15,024 bases of DNA, from positions 1-15,024 of the forward strand of contig CAYFMG010000023.1 of assembly GCA_964344155.1 (NCBI GenBank), read 5' to 3'. Position 1 is the first letter of the stretch. Every line of letters starts with the position of its first letter. The notes under the pieces are model-generated. The model was given only the letters and a program-made list of their open reading frames with translations, did not search any database and was not told where the DNA came from. Shown one piece after another: positions 1 through 8,652 of the stretch. Made by a program: the position numbers and the translations under genes. Source of the DNA: UBA6164 sp964344155. Lineage in GTDB: Bacteria; Patescibacteriota; Gracilibacteria; BD1-5; UBA6164.

Positions 1-2
1 TT

Positions 3-1142
3 GGACAAGATTCATCTTTTGCTGGAAATAAAACAGAATGACAATATTATTCAGACGCTGGTTGAGAATTTGCTTATGCACCACCAACAGGATTCAAGGC
101 ACTATCAACAGCTAATCTACCAACACCAAGTATAACAGACCCAAGTAAACACTTTGATGTTGTGACTTATACAGGGAATTGAGGTACTCAAAGTATAAGT
201 GGATTAGGGTTTAGACCAGATTTTACTTGGATTAAGGTTAGAAATGTTAATTGAACGCATATTCTTTCAGATTCTGTTCGTGGTTGAAATAAACAATTAT
301 TTTCCAACTTAACAAACGTAGAATGATTAGCGTCTAATAAATTAACAGGCTGGACTTCTAATTGATTTAACCTTGCATGAGATGATTGAACAAATACATG
401 AGATGCAAATTATAGTTGACAAACTTATGTAGCATGGAACTGGAAAGCAGGATGAACTGCAGTTACAAATAATGATTGATCTATAACATCTCAAGTAAGT
501 GCTAATCCTGCTGCAGGTTTTAGTATAATTGGACATAAAGGTGATGGTACAAGTAGTCATAAAACAGTTTGACATGGTTTAAATAAAACACCAGAGATGG
601 TTATATTAAAACCAAGAACAGAAGCTAGACACTGGATTATATGGCATAAAGATCTTACAGATTACGATGATGCATTATTATTTAATACTGATGCACCTGC
701 AGGCTTAAGGTTTTGACCTAATGCTCCAACAAATACTCAATTTTGAGTATATGGATGACAATGAAATAGGTGAACAACAGATTTTATATCTTACGCCTTC
801 CACTCTGTACCAGGTTACAGTAAAGTATGAAGTTATATAGGTAACGGAAGTGCTGATGGGCCATTTGTTTATACTGGGTTTAAGCCTAAATATGTAATGT
901 GGAAACCTTTAACAAGTTGAACAGATTGGGTTATAAGAGATGCATCTAGAGATACAGATAATATAGTTTCTAAATATTTATTATGAAATAAATCTAATGC
1001 TGAATGAGATATTTCTGAAATGGATTTTCTTTCAAACGGGTTTAAGTTTAGAAATAATCTTGTTTGAAATAACTCTAGTTGAGTAAAAGTTATCTACATA
1101 GCCTTTGCAGAAAAACCGTTTAAATATGCTAATGCTAGGTAG
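3..1142 (+). CDS. Phage-type structural/tail protein, C-terminal part (SPRY-like end plus DUF7483-like region), 5' truncated
   Basis: This frame is open from the left edge and ends in TAG, giving 379 residues of a longer protein. It begins inside what looks like the end of a SPRY-type domain (GQDSSFAGNKTEGQ, then YAPPTGFKALSTANLPTP). A long Gly/Asn/Trp-rich region follows, with landmarks I recognise from DUF7483-type proteins of tailed phages: FRPDFTWIKVRN, SDSVRGGNKQLFSN, YVAWNWKAGG, VGHGLNKTPEMVILK, GNGSADGPFVYTGFKP, and the terminal AFAEKPFKYANAR. Many of the glycines in these landmarks are TGA codons, mixed with GGT, GGA and GGG, so the gene is adapted to code 25. Such proteins are expected in virion or tail-fibre structures; that role is inferred from the family. 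It may mark the end of a prophage or a captured phage gene. No other phage gene is visible in the window. Confidence 0.75.
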
Positions 1143-1151
1143 TATAACTGT

Positions 1152-1279
1152 ACCTCTCTCTTGAATTCTCTCCCCTTAACAGGGGAAAGAGGCTGCAAAT
1201 ATAAGTAAAAGTAGCCCTTTTCTCCTGACAATAGACGGAGTGCCCTTTAGGGTAGAAGATTCAGATGAGAGGTTTTTTT
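1152..1279 (+). repeat. Imperfect inverted-repeat element ending in a T-run; structured terminator or MITE-like element
   Basis: The stretch 1152-1171 and the reverse complement of 1254-1273 match over about 18 positions with a 2-base gap (ACCTCTC-TCTTGAAT against ACCTCTCATCTGAAT). Inside are a hairpin with a CCCC/GGGG core (1172-1175 with 1182-1185) and a small CCCTTTAGGG hairpin (about 1243-1252). Seven T residues directly follow the right arm (1273-1279). It lies just after the phage-type gene. It could end that transcript, be a small mobile or phage-derived element, or encode a structured RNA. GC content is higher than in the flanks. The region 1143-1351 holds no gene. Confidence 0.5.
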
Positions 1280-1294
1280 ATGTTCGCCCTTTTT

Positions 1295-1323
1295 TTGTAT
1301 TTAAAATATTTTTATGATAAAAT
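1295..1323 (+). promoter_or_regulatory. Promoter of the 1070-residue protein gene
   Basis: TTGTAT (1295-1300) and TAAAAT (1318-1323) are separated by exactly 17 bases. TGA directly precedes the -10 box (TGn, extended -10). The predicted start of transcription near 1330 leaves a leader of about 22 bases. Confidence 0.6.
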
Positions 1324-1351
1324 AATAGAAATATTTTAAATATAAGCTCTT

Positions 1352-4300
1352 ATGTCACCAGAAACAGCTCAATTTCAGGAAGTAACACAAGAAACAGTTG
1401 ATCAAAATAAAGATTGACTGCTATTTCAGGATGAGTTTGATCTGGCTTATGAAAAAATAAATAATTATAGTGATAAAGAATTAAAAGAAAAACACTTAAA
1501 AGATCTTCAAGATCTTATGGAAAAATGTAGTGCTGAAAAATGTAAGGTAACAGAACAAACACAAGAACTATTATCAAAAATATCAAATGATTTAGATGAA
1601 ATTAATAAAAATGATATAATGTCATCTTTAGAAAATATGAGCAATACAAAAGAACTCTTTGATAATCTAGTAAATGGAGTTTTAAAAAACTACTTAGATA
1701 AAATCAAAGGAAATGAAGGAATAAACCTGAGTGTTGAAAGTATTTATGATGATGTTGTAAATATACTTGATTGATTAGAATGAAGTATAGATAAAAATAA
1801 TATGTATAATTGAAAAATAGATATTATTAAAACAAATTTTTTAGAACCAAAACAAAAAGCCCTACAACTTATTCAATACCTTGTAGATATTTCTCTATCT
1901 CCAGAAAATAATGACTCTAAAGAAATAACAAATAAAAATCTAGAAAATAATTTTATGATTTTATCTAGCTCTATTTGAACTCTGATAGATATAGCTAAAA
2001 CATCAACTCAAGAAGATATTAATACCTTTGTAGAAGAATTTAAAAATATACCAGAAATAAAAGAGTTTTTGGATAGTAACCCAGATTTAAGTAGTCTATT
2101 GTTAGAAACACTACCTAATATAGCAAATACATTGGATAAAGGACATCTTTTAGAACAATTACAATCATTTTTTAATAATTCAAAAGAAAGTTTACTCACA
2201 GTAGCTAATGATATTAGTTGAGCTAAAGAATATGATAAAAATGAATTATTTAATTCAAGATTAGTTATATTAAATAATATATGAGACTTAACAAGCAATA
2301 TTGTAACTGAAGAAAATGTAGATATTTTTATAGATTCAACAGAAAAAATGTGAATTATACAAAATAATACATTTTTAAAAGAAGCTTATATATTATTACA
2401 GTCTCCAAATTTAACTAATACAGATAGATTTGAACTAACTAAAAAAATACTAGATTGAGTAAAATTATTTACAAGTGAGACTTTAAAAGAAGATGAGGTT
2501 AATTCTTATTTAAACAGTTTAGCTGCTGATATTAGTGACTTGTGAATGAAAATATGATGAGATAAAGTTACTGATTTTATAAACAAAGTTATTTGAGGAG
2601 GAGAAAAAAAAGAAGGACAAAATATTGAAATAAAAGATTCTTCAGAGTTAGCAGAACTTCTTTGGGATAATAAAGATAAAATATATAACATAGTTAAAGA
2701 ATATTTTAAAGGAAATATTGAAACTATGGATGATGTTATAAAATATCTAGTTGATTCTTGAATAATAAAAGAAAATTTAGAATTATCATCTTGAAAATTA
2801 ATAGAAAGAATTAGAGAAATAATAAATATAGATATAGAAAAGACAATAAAAAGTATAAGGGAACAGTATGTTTCTGATAACTGAGATAAAAAAGAACAAA
2901 CTAAAGAAACAGAAAAAAAAGATAGTTCTACTAAAGACTTTATATCAAACTTAACTTTAGAAATACAAGAAGAATTAAAATCTTTGGTAAAAGAAAAAAT
3001 AACTGATAAAGAAAATAATACTTTAACAAAAAGAGAAATAATAGATGTAACAAAAACAGTTGTTGTTGATATGTTGCAAAGTAACCCAAAAAAATTTATA
3101 GCTTCACTAAAGGAATTGTGAATAAAAATAGATTGAAAAAAAGAGGAACAAGTAATACTAGATTTTAGTCAAAATATATTAAATAATGAAAAGTTTTTAT
3201 CTATAATTGAGGATATAGTTGATAATATATGATCAGATTTAAGTAATTCTGAAAATATAGCAGAAGAAATAAAAACTTTAATAGAAAGTGAGTGATGAAA
3301 ATTTATATCAGATTATTTGTTAGAAGCTAAAGAAAAAACTATAGATTTATGAGTAGATTTTCTATATTCTAGCTTTTTAAAAAACACTGAAAATATCAGA
3401 TTTTTTATATGAGTCATACAAGAAAATACTTGAGTAAACTTAGATGTTACAGAAAATAATTATCCTGAAATGCTCAATATACTTAAAGAACACCTAAATC
3501 CAGAAGACTTAAAACAATTTTTAACTGAAAATTACTCAAAATTAACTTCATGAGATCTATGATTAGATGATTTCAGAGACTTAGGAGTTGATCTATACTC
3601 AAAAATAAAAGATAAATCAATATTTTTAGAAAAAATAATAGATAAATTTGATCTTAATCAAAATTGATCTTCTGAAAAAAAGTGATTAGAAGCAGAAAAA
3701 TTATTAACTGAAGAAAATATAGAGACTGGAATAGATATGATTTATACAACTTTAGAAGAGGCAAAAGAAAAAGATAATATATCTTTAATAAATACCTTAA
3801 TAGAAAAGTTTAATATGTCTTTTTTAGAGGATATAAATGTATTATGACAAAGCTTCTCTGAAAACTTACTTGATTTTCTAAGTGTTATAGATAAGGATGA
3901 ATTAAAACAAGTACTTATAAAAAATAAAGATAATATATGAGATATTATTAATAATACAGAGGATAAACAAAAACTTCTACTTAACTTATGATTAGATATA
4001 TTTTCTATAATGGATACAAAATCTTTTCAAGAAAAAGTAAAAAATAATGATTTAAAAAGTTTAGAAAGTTTTTGATTATTTTTAACTGATGAAGTACAAG
4101 AATATGTATGAGAAAATAAAGATAAATTTATATATTTAGTAGAAAACTGAAAAAAACTAGCTCATTTAGCTCAAAATACTAAGGAGTTTGAACAAAATGA
4201 TCCAATACTTAACGAGATTCAAAACTACTGAGAAGAGTTATTTAGTTTTATAAGTTCTGTATTAAGTAAAGCTGAGGCTTGATATATTCAAAATAATTTA

Positions 4301-4564
4301 GATATGTCAAATGGAGAGTCTGGAGAAAGTAAAGAAGCTAATCCTATGATTGAAAAGCTTATAAAATCTTTTAGAAATGAAAATCTAGGTTTTATTCTAT
4401 GAAAATGAATATGAGCAATCTTTGATTGATTTTCATTAGACAAAGCCAAAATAATAGAGGATTATTTCAAAGATCCTTCAAATAAAGATAATTTTGGAGA
4501 TACGATAAAAGCTTTTTTTGCTAAAGAAATTGTATTTGAAGAAGATGATCCTTTTGCTTTTTAG
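1352..4564 (+). CDS. Large acidic helical protein with an N-terminal EF-hand loop, function unknown (1070 aa)
   Basis: The start ATG follows a good promoter and the frame runs 1070 codons to TAG, with many in-frame TGA (Gly) codons. I do not recognise a family. Residues 17-28 (DQNKDGLLFQDE) fit the 12-residue EF-hand calcium loop, with D1, N3, D5, G6, L8 and E12; the obligatory Gly6 is a TGA codon. A weaker DLNQNGSSE stretch lies around residues 767-775. The rest is rich in Glu, Asp, Lys, Asn, Ile and Leu, reads as consecutive amphipathic helices with recurring 'ENI..(E)..I..LIE' patterns, and contains no signal peptide or clear membrane segment. Two cysteines lie at residues 59 and 64. It ends in the acidic-aromatic tail EEDDPFAF. 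It stands alone behind its own promoter and terminator. A cytoplasmic or scaffold role is possible but not shown. Confidence 0.8.
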
Positions 4565-4598
4565 AAAAAATATTTAGTTTAAACTAAATATTTTTTTT
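4565..4598. terminator. Shared terminator between the 1070-aa protein gene and nth
   Basis: A perfect 32-base palindrome (arms 4565-4580 and 4581-4596) continues into a run of eight T (4591-4598) on the plus strand. On the minus strand the other end supplies six T (4570-4565). The nth stop codon (4586-4584) lies inside the palindrome, so one hairpin probably serves both converging genes. Confidence 0.8.
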
Positions 4599-5216
4599 CT
4601 TATAGCTACATTTTTCTATTAAAGGACACTCTCTACATTTAGGTTTTCTGGTAGCCATACAATGATATCTTCAAAAAAGTATTAAAGAATGATGAAGATC
4701 TGCTAAGTTTTGTTTTGTAAATAGTTTTTCAGCTACTTTATCAGTTTCTTCAGGTGTTTTTGTTTTTACAAGTCAGACTCTATTTAGGACTCTATGTACA
4801 TGAGTGTCTACAGCTAAGTATGGAGCATCTTTAGTAACAGCAAGAAATACTTTTGCTGTTTTTATTCATACTCAAGCAAGAGTTGTTAATGTTTTTAGAT
4901 TATCAAAACTTTCAAGAGGCTTTTTTGAAAGTATTTCACAAGTTTTATATATGTTTTTAGCTTTATTGTTAAAAAATGAAATAGTATTTATGTGCTTTTT
5001 TATTTCATCTACTCACATTTTTACTCAATCTTCAGGAGTAATTAGTTTTTTGAAAAATACTTCGTTAACCTTATTTACCTGTTTATCAGTAGTCTGAGCT
5101 GACATAAGTATAGCTATAAGTAGCTGGAAATCATTGTTGTATTCTAGCTCTGTTTTTGCATCAGGATACATATTATATAGAGTATGAGCAAAAAAGTCTT
5201 TTTCTTTTTTTAGCAT
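4584..5216 (-). CDS. nth: Endonuclease III (DNA glycosylase/AP lyase)
   Basis: This is base-excision repair: removal of oxidised pyrimidines followed by strand cleavage at the abasic site. The 210-residue product has the usual length. N-terminal landmarks are FQLLIAILMSAQTTDKQVN. The helix-hairpin-helix is LAGVGIKTAKVFLAV, with catalytic Lys119, and the catalytic aspartate is Asp137 in VDTHVHRV; these match K120 and D138 of the E. coli enzyme. Both glycines of the hairpin (GVG) are TGA codons. The C-terminal iron-sulfur loop is present as Cys186, Cys194, Cys197 and Cys203. The first gap is seven residues rather than the usual six. It converges on the large EF-hand gene and diverges from the UPF0489 gene across 62 AT-rich bases. 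Confidence 0.95.
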
Positions 5217-5243
5217 AATATTTTTATTAATTTAAGTTTTATA

Positions 5244-5249
5244 TATAAT
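5244..5249 (+). promoter_or_regulatory. -10 box of the UPF0489-family gene
   Basis: TATAAT lies in the 62-base divergent gap between nth and the UPF0489 gene and would give a leader of about 23 bases. The T-rich hexamer 17 bases upstream is a poor -35 box. No Shine-Dalgarno sequence precedes the ATG. Confidence 0.45.
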
Positions 5250-5278
5250 AATAAAAAATTTAATAAAAAAAAGTAAAA

Positions 5279-6037
5279 ATGTATAAAAAACCATTTTATT
5301 TAACAAAGCCTATATGAAATAATGCTTTTTCTTTTAATAATAGAAAAAATAAACAGTTGTATATTCCTAGTATTACAAAAATACAAGATTTTGATGATAT
5401 AAAAATACAAGAAGATAAAAACAAGATAGCATTTGAGGATTTTTGATTTGATGATAAAATGTCAACCAACTATTGATTAGAAAACTTTTATGAAATAGAT
5501 TGGAAGGGAAAAACGATATATCTTTTTGATAATCATAATCATGCATTTTATTTTTGGTATCTAGCTAAATCCAAGTGAGTAATAAAAGATAATACAACTT
5601 TGATACATATAGATGAGCATGCTGATACAAGAGATAATAATAAATATATTGAAAATGATGATGTGTGAGATTTAGAAAAAGTGTTTAATTTTACAAATGA
5701 AGTATTAAATGTAGGGGATTATATAATACCAGCGCAAAAACAGTGACTTATAGGGGATATTATACAAATTAGAAATGAAAGTAATTTAATAGATTACATA
5801 AACCACCCCCTAACCCCCTCCTTACCAAGGAGGGGGAATGAAACGGAGTGAAAGGGGGTGGTCTTAAATTTAGATCTTGATTTTTTTCAACCAGATTTAG
5901 ATTTTATAGATTATGATTTAAAAAAGAGGGTTATTTTGGATGCTGCAGAAAAAGCAAATGTTATAACAGTGGCTACTTCTCCTTTTTTTATAGAGCAGGA
6001 ATTGGCATTGAAAAAATTTAAGGATATTTTTAGTTAA
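5279..6037 (+). CDS. UPF0489-family protein (arginase/deacetylase-like metal motifs) carrying an in-frame palindromic insertion
   Basis: The frame encodes 252 residues and is read through eight or so TGA (Gly) codons. Recognisable parts are DNHNHAFYFW (from about residue 95), HIDEHAD (residues 110-116) and LNLDLDFFQPD (196-206). Clustered Asp/His motifs of this kind resemble the metal ligands of arginase and deacetylase folds and are typical of the UPF0489 family, whose biochemical role is poorly known. Residues 175-195 are encoded by a 61-base GC-rich inverted repeat (a separate entry). This adds NHPLTPSLPRRGNETEGKGG just before the second metal motif without breaking the frame. The gene diverges from nth and precedes trxA by 71 bases. 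Whether the protein remains active with the insertion cannot be judged from sequence. The family call is by motif memory. Confidence 0.7.
5802..5862 (+). repeat. GC-rich palindromic mini-element inserted inside the UPF0489 gene
   Basis: Outer arms ACCACCCCC (5802-5810) and GGGGGTGGT (5854-5862) are perfect inverted repeats. Inside, CCCCCTCCTT (5814-5823) and AAGGAGGGGG (5827-5836) form a second perfect hairpin with a 3-base loop. About 59% of its 61 bases are G or C, against a strongly AT-rich gene. The element has no stop in the reading frame, except one TGA read as Gly. With two flanking bases it makes 63 bases, or 21 codons. TAA-like bases flank both sides, but a target duplication is not convincing. 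It resembles in principle the Rickettsia palindromic elements found inside coding genes. No second copy is seen in this window. Confidence 0.8.
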
Positions 6038-6043
6038 AAAATA

Positions 6044-6072
6044 TTTTGATTTTTTAAAAAAATTTATATAAT
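6044..6072 (+). promoter_or_regulatory. Promoter of trxA
   Basis: TATAAT (6067-6072) follows a TTTTGATT stretch (6044-6051), which gives a spacing of 15-17 bases depending on the register chosen. Transcription would start near 6079, leaving about 30 bases of leader. Confidence 0.5.
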
Positions 6073-6108
6073 CCCTTAGCACTTTATTAATTAATTAAAA
6101 GATAGAAA

Positions 6109-6420
6109 ATGACAGTTGCATTAAATAAAGATAATTTTAACGAAACAATCAAAACTTGAGTTACTTTAGTAGATTTCTGGGCTGAATGGTGTGGGCCATG
6201 TCAAATGATGTTACCTATACTAGATGAATTCTCAAAAACTATGGAATGAAAAATGACAGTAGCTAAGGTAAATGTTGATGAAGCTCCTGAAATAGCATGA
6301 CAATTTAGAGTTATGTCTATACCAACTCTTATAGTATTCAAAGATGGAGAACCTGTAGAAACTATGGTAGGTGTTCAACAAGCAGAACAATTAGGGGAAA
6401 TTTGTGGTAAATATTTATAA
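6109..6420 (+). CDS. trxA: Thioredoxin
   Basis: This small cytoplasmic disulfide reductase reduces target proteins through a CGPC pair. The 103-residue product is a single complete thioredoxin domain. VTLVDFWAEWCGPCQ carries Cys28 and Cys31, then come VAKVNVDEAPEIAGQF, the cis-proline loop MSIPTLIVFKDG, and the closing helix QAEQLGEICGKYL. Glycines at residues 17, 46 and in EIAGQF are TGA, whereas both tryptophans of the active site are TGG. An additional cysteine lies near the C-terminus. It has its own promoter and a strong terminator, so it is probably transcribed alone. No thioredoxin reductase is in the window. Confidence 0.96.
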
Positions 6421-6423
6421 TAA

Positions 6424-6453
6424 AAAACAACTTAAATTTTAAGTTGTTTTTTT
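6424..6453. terminator. Shared terminator between trxA and hrcA
   Basis: Arms AAAACAACTTAAA (6424-6436) and TTTAAGTTGTTTT (6438-6450) form a long stem, with T residues running to 6453. The opposite side gives a T-run on the minus strand after hrcA, whose stop lies at 6462-6460, so the hairpin can act in both directions. Confidence 0.8.
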
Positions 6454-6459
6454 ATTTTT

Positions 6460-7158
6460 TTATATTATTCATTTTACAGCACTGATATTAAAACTATAAT
6501 TCATTTTTAAACTTCATATAAGTCATACATATCAGATATTTCAATCTATATTAACTTGTTTTAGAATTATTGTATAGTCTTTTAAAAAAGGAAGAATATT
6601 TTCTTCTCAGATAAATAAATTTATTCAGTTATTTATTGGAAAAGATTTTACAAATTTAGAAAAAGCAAACTTGTCCTCAAGCATTTTTATTATAGAAAAA
6701 ATAGAATCTCAAAGTCTTTTATGATTCTCTTCTAAAAATACTCAAGTTCAAGAATATTCTAAAATGTGTCTGTCTGGTATGACAAAAAATGATATTTCTC
6801 ATGTTTTAAGTGCTAGTGTAGAAGATATTTTATATGTAAAATCTGTTAGCTTTTCAATTTTTTCAGATAGAGTATCGATATTTGATTCTTGTAAAAAATA
6901 ATCAGGAGAAGACTGCATTAAGTAGTTTACAAAAGCTCTTAATCCTTTGGATGTAGGTAGTCTTCAGGCTGAATTATAAGGTTGATATACAAGTTCTAGA
7001 TTTTCTAGTTTTGCCATATCAAGCCTTACTGTAGCAGGACTAACTCATAAGTCATACTTTTGTAGTAATAATTTACTACCTAATACTTCTCAAGTTTGAA
7101 GGTATTCTTCAACAATTATTTTTAATATTTCTATATTTCTAGGTGTTAATGCACTCAT
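6460..7158 (-). CDS. hrcA: HrcA-type heat-shock transcription repressor, short form
   Basis: HrcA represses chaperone genes by binding CIRCE operators. The N-terminal winged helix is clear: LTPRNIEILKIIVEEYLQTG, then GSKLLLQKYDLGVSPATVR (recognition helix about residues 39-50), and the family signature NSAGRLPTSKGLRAFVNYL. The remaining part has weak but HrcA-like features (FFVIPDRHILEYSG, and IDGNIGYVGLIG near the end). At 232 residues it is about 100 shorter than typical HrcA. The ATG lies four bases after the stop of the upstream glycosyltransferase, so the two are probably cotranscribed. No complete CIRCE operator, groE or dnaK gene is visible here, so its targets must lie elsewhere. Assignment rests on the N-terminal domain; it could be a divergent paralogue. 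Confidence 0.82.
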
Positions 7159-7162
7159 AATC

Positions 7163-8236
7163 TTAAATTATTTCTAAAAGTTGTTTTAAACTATTTTCTT
7201 TTGAATATTCATTAAATATATCTTTATAGTTTACTTCTGTTTTTTTGTTGTTTTTCTTTATAAAAGTTTTTAGATTTTCATATATGTTATTAGATGAAAT
7301 AGGAGACATATAATCTATCAAGCCAGAAAAAATATTTTTTATATTTTCTAAATCACTAGCGAGTATTGGAGAATTAAAACATATAGGTTCAGTTAATTTA
7401 AAAGGGAATGGTTCATATAGACTAGGGAATATAGTTCATATAGAATTTTTATAAAAAAGAATTTTTTCAGCAGGTTTTATTACTCATATAAAATGTATAG
7501 AATTTTGTAAACCAAGATGTATAATTAAGTTTCTTAAAGCTATATTTCTGGAAATAGATTCTCAAAGGAATACCAAATCTATATCATTTTTCTCATCTTT
7601 TAATTTTTTGTACGCATGAACTAGTTTATCATAATTTTTTTCAACTCATTCTCATCATGAGTATAATATAAAATCATTTCTTATATTATATTTAGTTTTT
7701 ATATCTATCTTTAGATTTTCAAGTGTTTGTAGTTTTTCTTTATTTGGAAAAAATCATTTTATAGAACCTATATTTTTTTCAGCTATATTATATTTTTCAA
7801 TTAATTCTTCTTTTGTATTTTTATCAAAACATATGATTTTATTAGATCTTTTTAAGTTTTTTTCAAGTAAATATAAGTAGCTATATTTATCTACATAGTT
7901 TATAAAATTACTATAGTATATTTCCTTTAAAGATGGGATTATAGTAATATAATTTCATACATAAAAAAGAGGTTTAAAATGATTAAAGAATAACATTAAA
8001 TCATTTTTATCATTTTTAAAAATAGGCAATAACTTTGTTTGTTCTCTAAAACTTTTATTAGCAATATCTACTACTTTTATTTTTGTATTTTGAAAATCAA
8101 ATCATTCCAAGTTTTTATTAGTATAAACAACAAAGGAATCATTAGCTTTTTTCTTAATTAATTCTTTTGTTAATTCAATAACAAAACTGGAATATAGATT
8201 GTCATTAATAAATCTTAAATCTAATCAAATTTTCAT
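7163..8236 (-). CDS. Glycosyltransferase, GT4-like (GT-B fold)
   Basis: It is predicted to transfer a sugar from a nucleotide-sugar donor to a glycan or lipid at the inner face of the membrane. The 357-residue product starts MKIGLDLRFIND, as many GT4 enzymes do. It has the second-domain opening FILYSGGEGVEKNYDKLV (about residues 190-208), LVFLGE, HFIGVIKPAEKILFYKNS, and the donor-site motif SLYEPFPFKLTEP, which contains the E-x7-E pair (about 273 and 281). LASDLENI follows. There is no signal peptide or membrane segment. Acceptor and donor cannot be predicted. It is the first gene of a two-gene minus-strand unit with hrcA, and its start follows a -10 box by about 30 bases without a Shine-Dalgarno site. 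Confidence 0.85.
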
Positions 8237-8265
8237 TTTTTTATTTTTAATAATTATATTTTTTC

Positions 8266-8271
8266 ATTATA
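8266..8271 (-). promoter_or_regulatory. -10 box of the glycosyltransferase-hrcA unit
   Basis: Read on the minus strand, this is TATAAT; the start of transcription would fall near 8259, giving about 23 bases of leader. The -35 region is only a weak CTTTTA. The divergent gap 8237-8373 also holds the plus-strand promoter at 8319-8346. Confidence 0.45.
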
Positions 8272-8318
8272 CTCCAAAACTTAGTTTTTAAAAGATTTTT
8301 TTTAAATTTTTTAAATAG

Positions 8319-8346
8319 TTGATTTTATTAAGTTTTTTCTTATAAT
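8319..8346 (+). promoter_or_regulatory. Promoter of the membrane protein-mnmA unit
   Basis: TTGATT (8319-8324) and TATAAT (8341-8346) are separated by 16 bases. Transcription near 8353 would leave about 21 bases before the ATG at 8374. Confidence 0.6.
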
Positions 8347-8373
8347 AGAGGGGATTAAAACTAATAAAAAAAA

Positions 8374-8652
8374 ATGGCTTATATACTAATAATGATATAT
8401 TTACTCTTTCTTGTGTGACTTTATCATTTCATAATGGAGAGAACAAAACATTTGAGTTATGAACATATGAATAACACTTGATTGAAATCACTATGAAGGT
8501 GATATACTATTATCAGGAAACGACTTATTGTTATTCTTGTCTTTATGTTTTTTATATCTAGTTTTTTAATTTTAACTTTTACGTACAATGACTTATTTTT
8601 CGAAATATGATTACATAATAATCAGAAGACATTGGATTATTCTGGTTTTTAG
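8374..8652 (+). CDS. Small protein with two predicted membrane segments, unknown function (92 aa)
   Basis: The frame has 92 codons ending in TAG and includes several TGA codons. There is a hydrophobic segment at residues 2-19 (MAYILIMIYLLFLVGLYHF) and a second at about 50-70 (LIVILVFMFFISSFLILTF), separated by a polar linker (ERTKHLSYEHMNNTG). The protein is probably in the cytoplasmic membrane. I do not recognise a family. It has a good promoter, and its last 65 bases overlap the next gene in another frame. That is unusually long and could indicate that the true end is altered by a frameshift. It is probably cotranscribed with the PH-like protein and mnmA. Confidence 0.6.

Noticed and set aside
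342..575. Minus-strand cysteine-rich frame of 77 residues
   Set aside because: It lies opposite the well-supported phage-type gene and shows no sensible composition; it is an antisense shadow. The minus frames at 2008-2298, 2506-2691, 9195-9473, 11074-11352 and 13393-13575 and the plus frame at 4804-5097 are rejected for the same reason.
1517..1774. Apparent 85-residue gene starting at an internal ATG
   Set aside because: It is only the segment between two in-frame TGA codons of the 1070-residue gene; with TGA as Gly the frame continues on both sides.
5279..6037. Interpretation of the UPF0489 gene as a pseudogene broken by the palindromic insertion
   Set aside because: The frame stays open across the insertion and the second metal motif continues in the correct frame, so it is kept as an intact gene with an insert.
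6076..6083. TTAGCACT upstream of trxA as half of a CIRCE operator for HrcA
   Set aside because: The sequence matches most of the left CIRCE arm, but the right arm GAGTGCTAA is absent downstream, so chance is more likely in this AT-rich leader.
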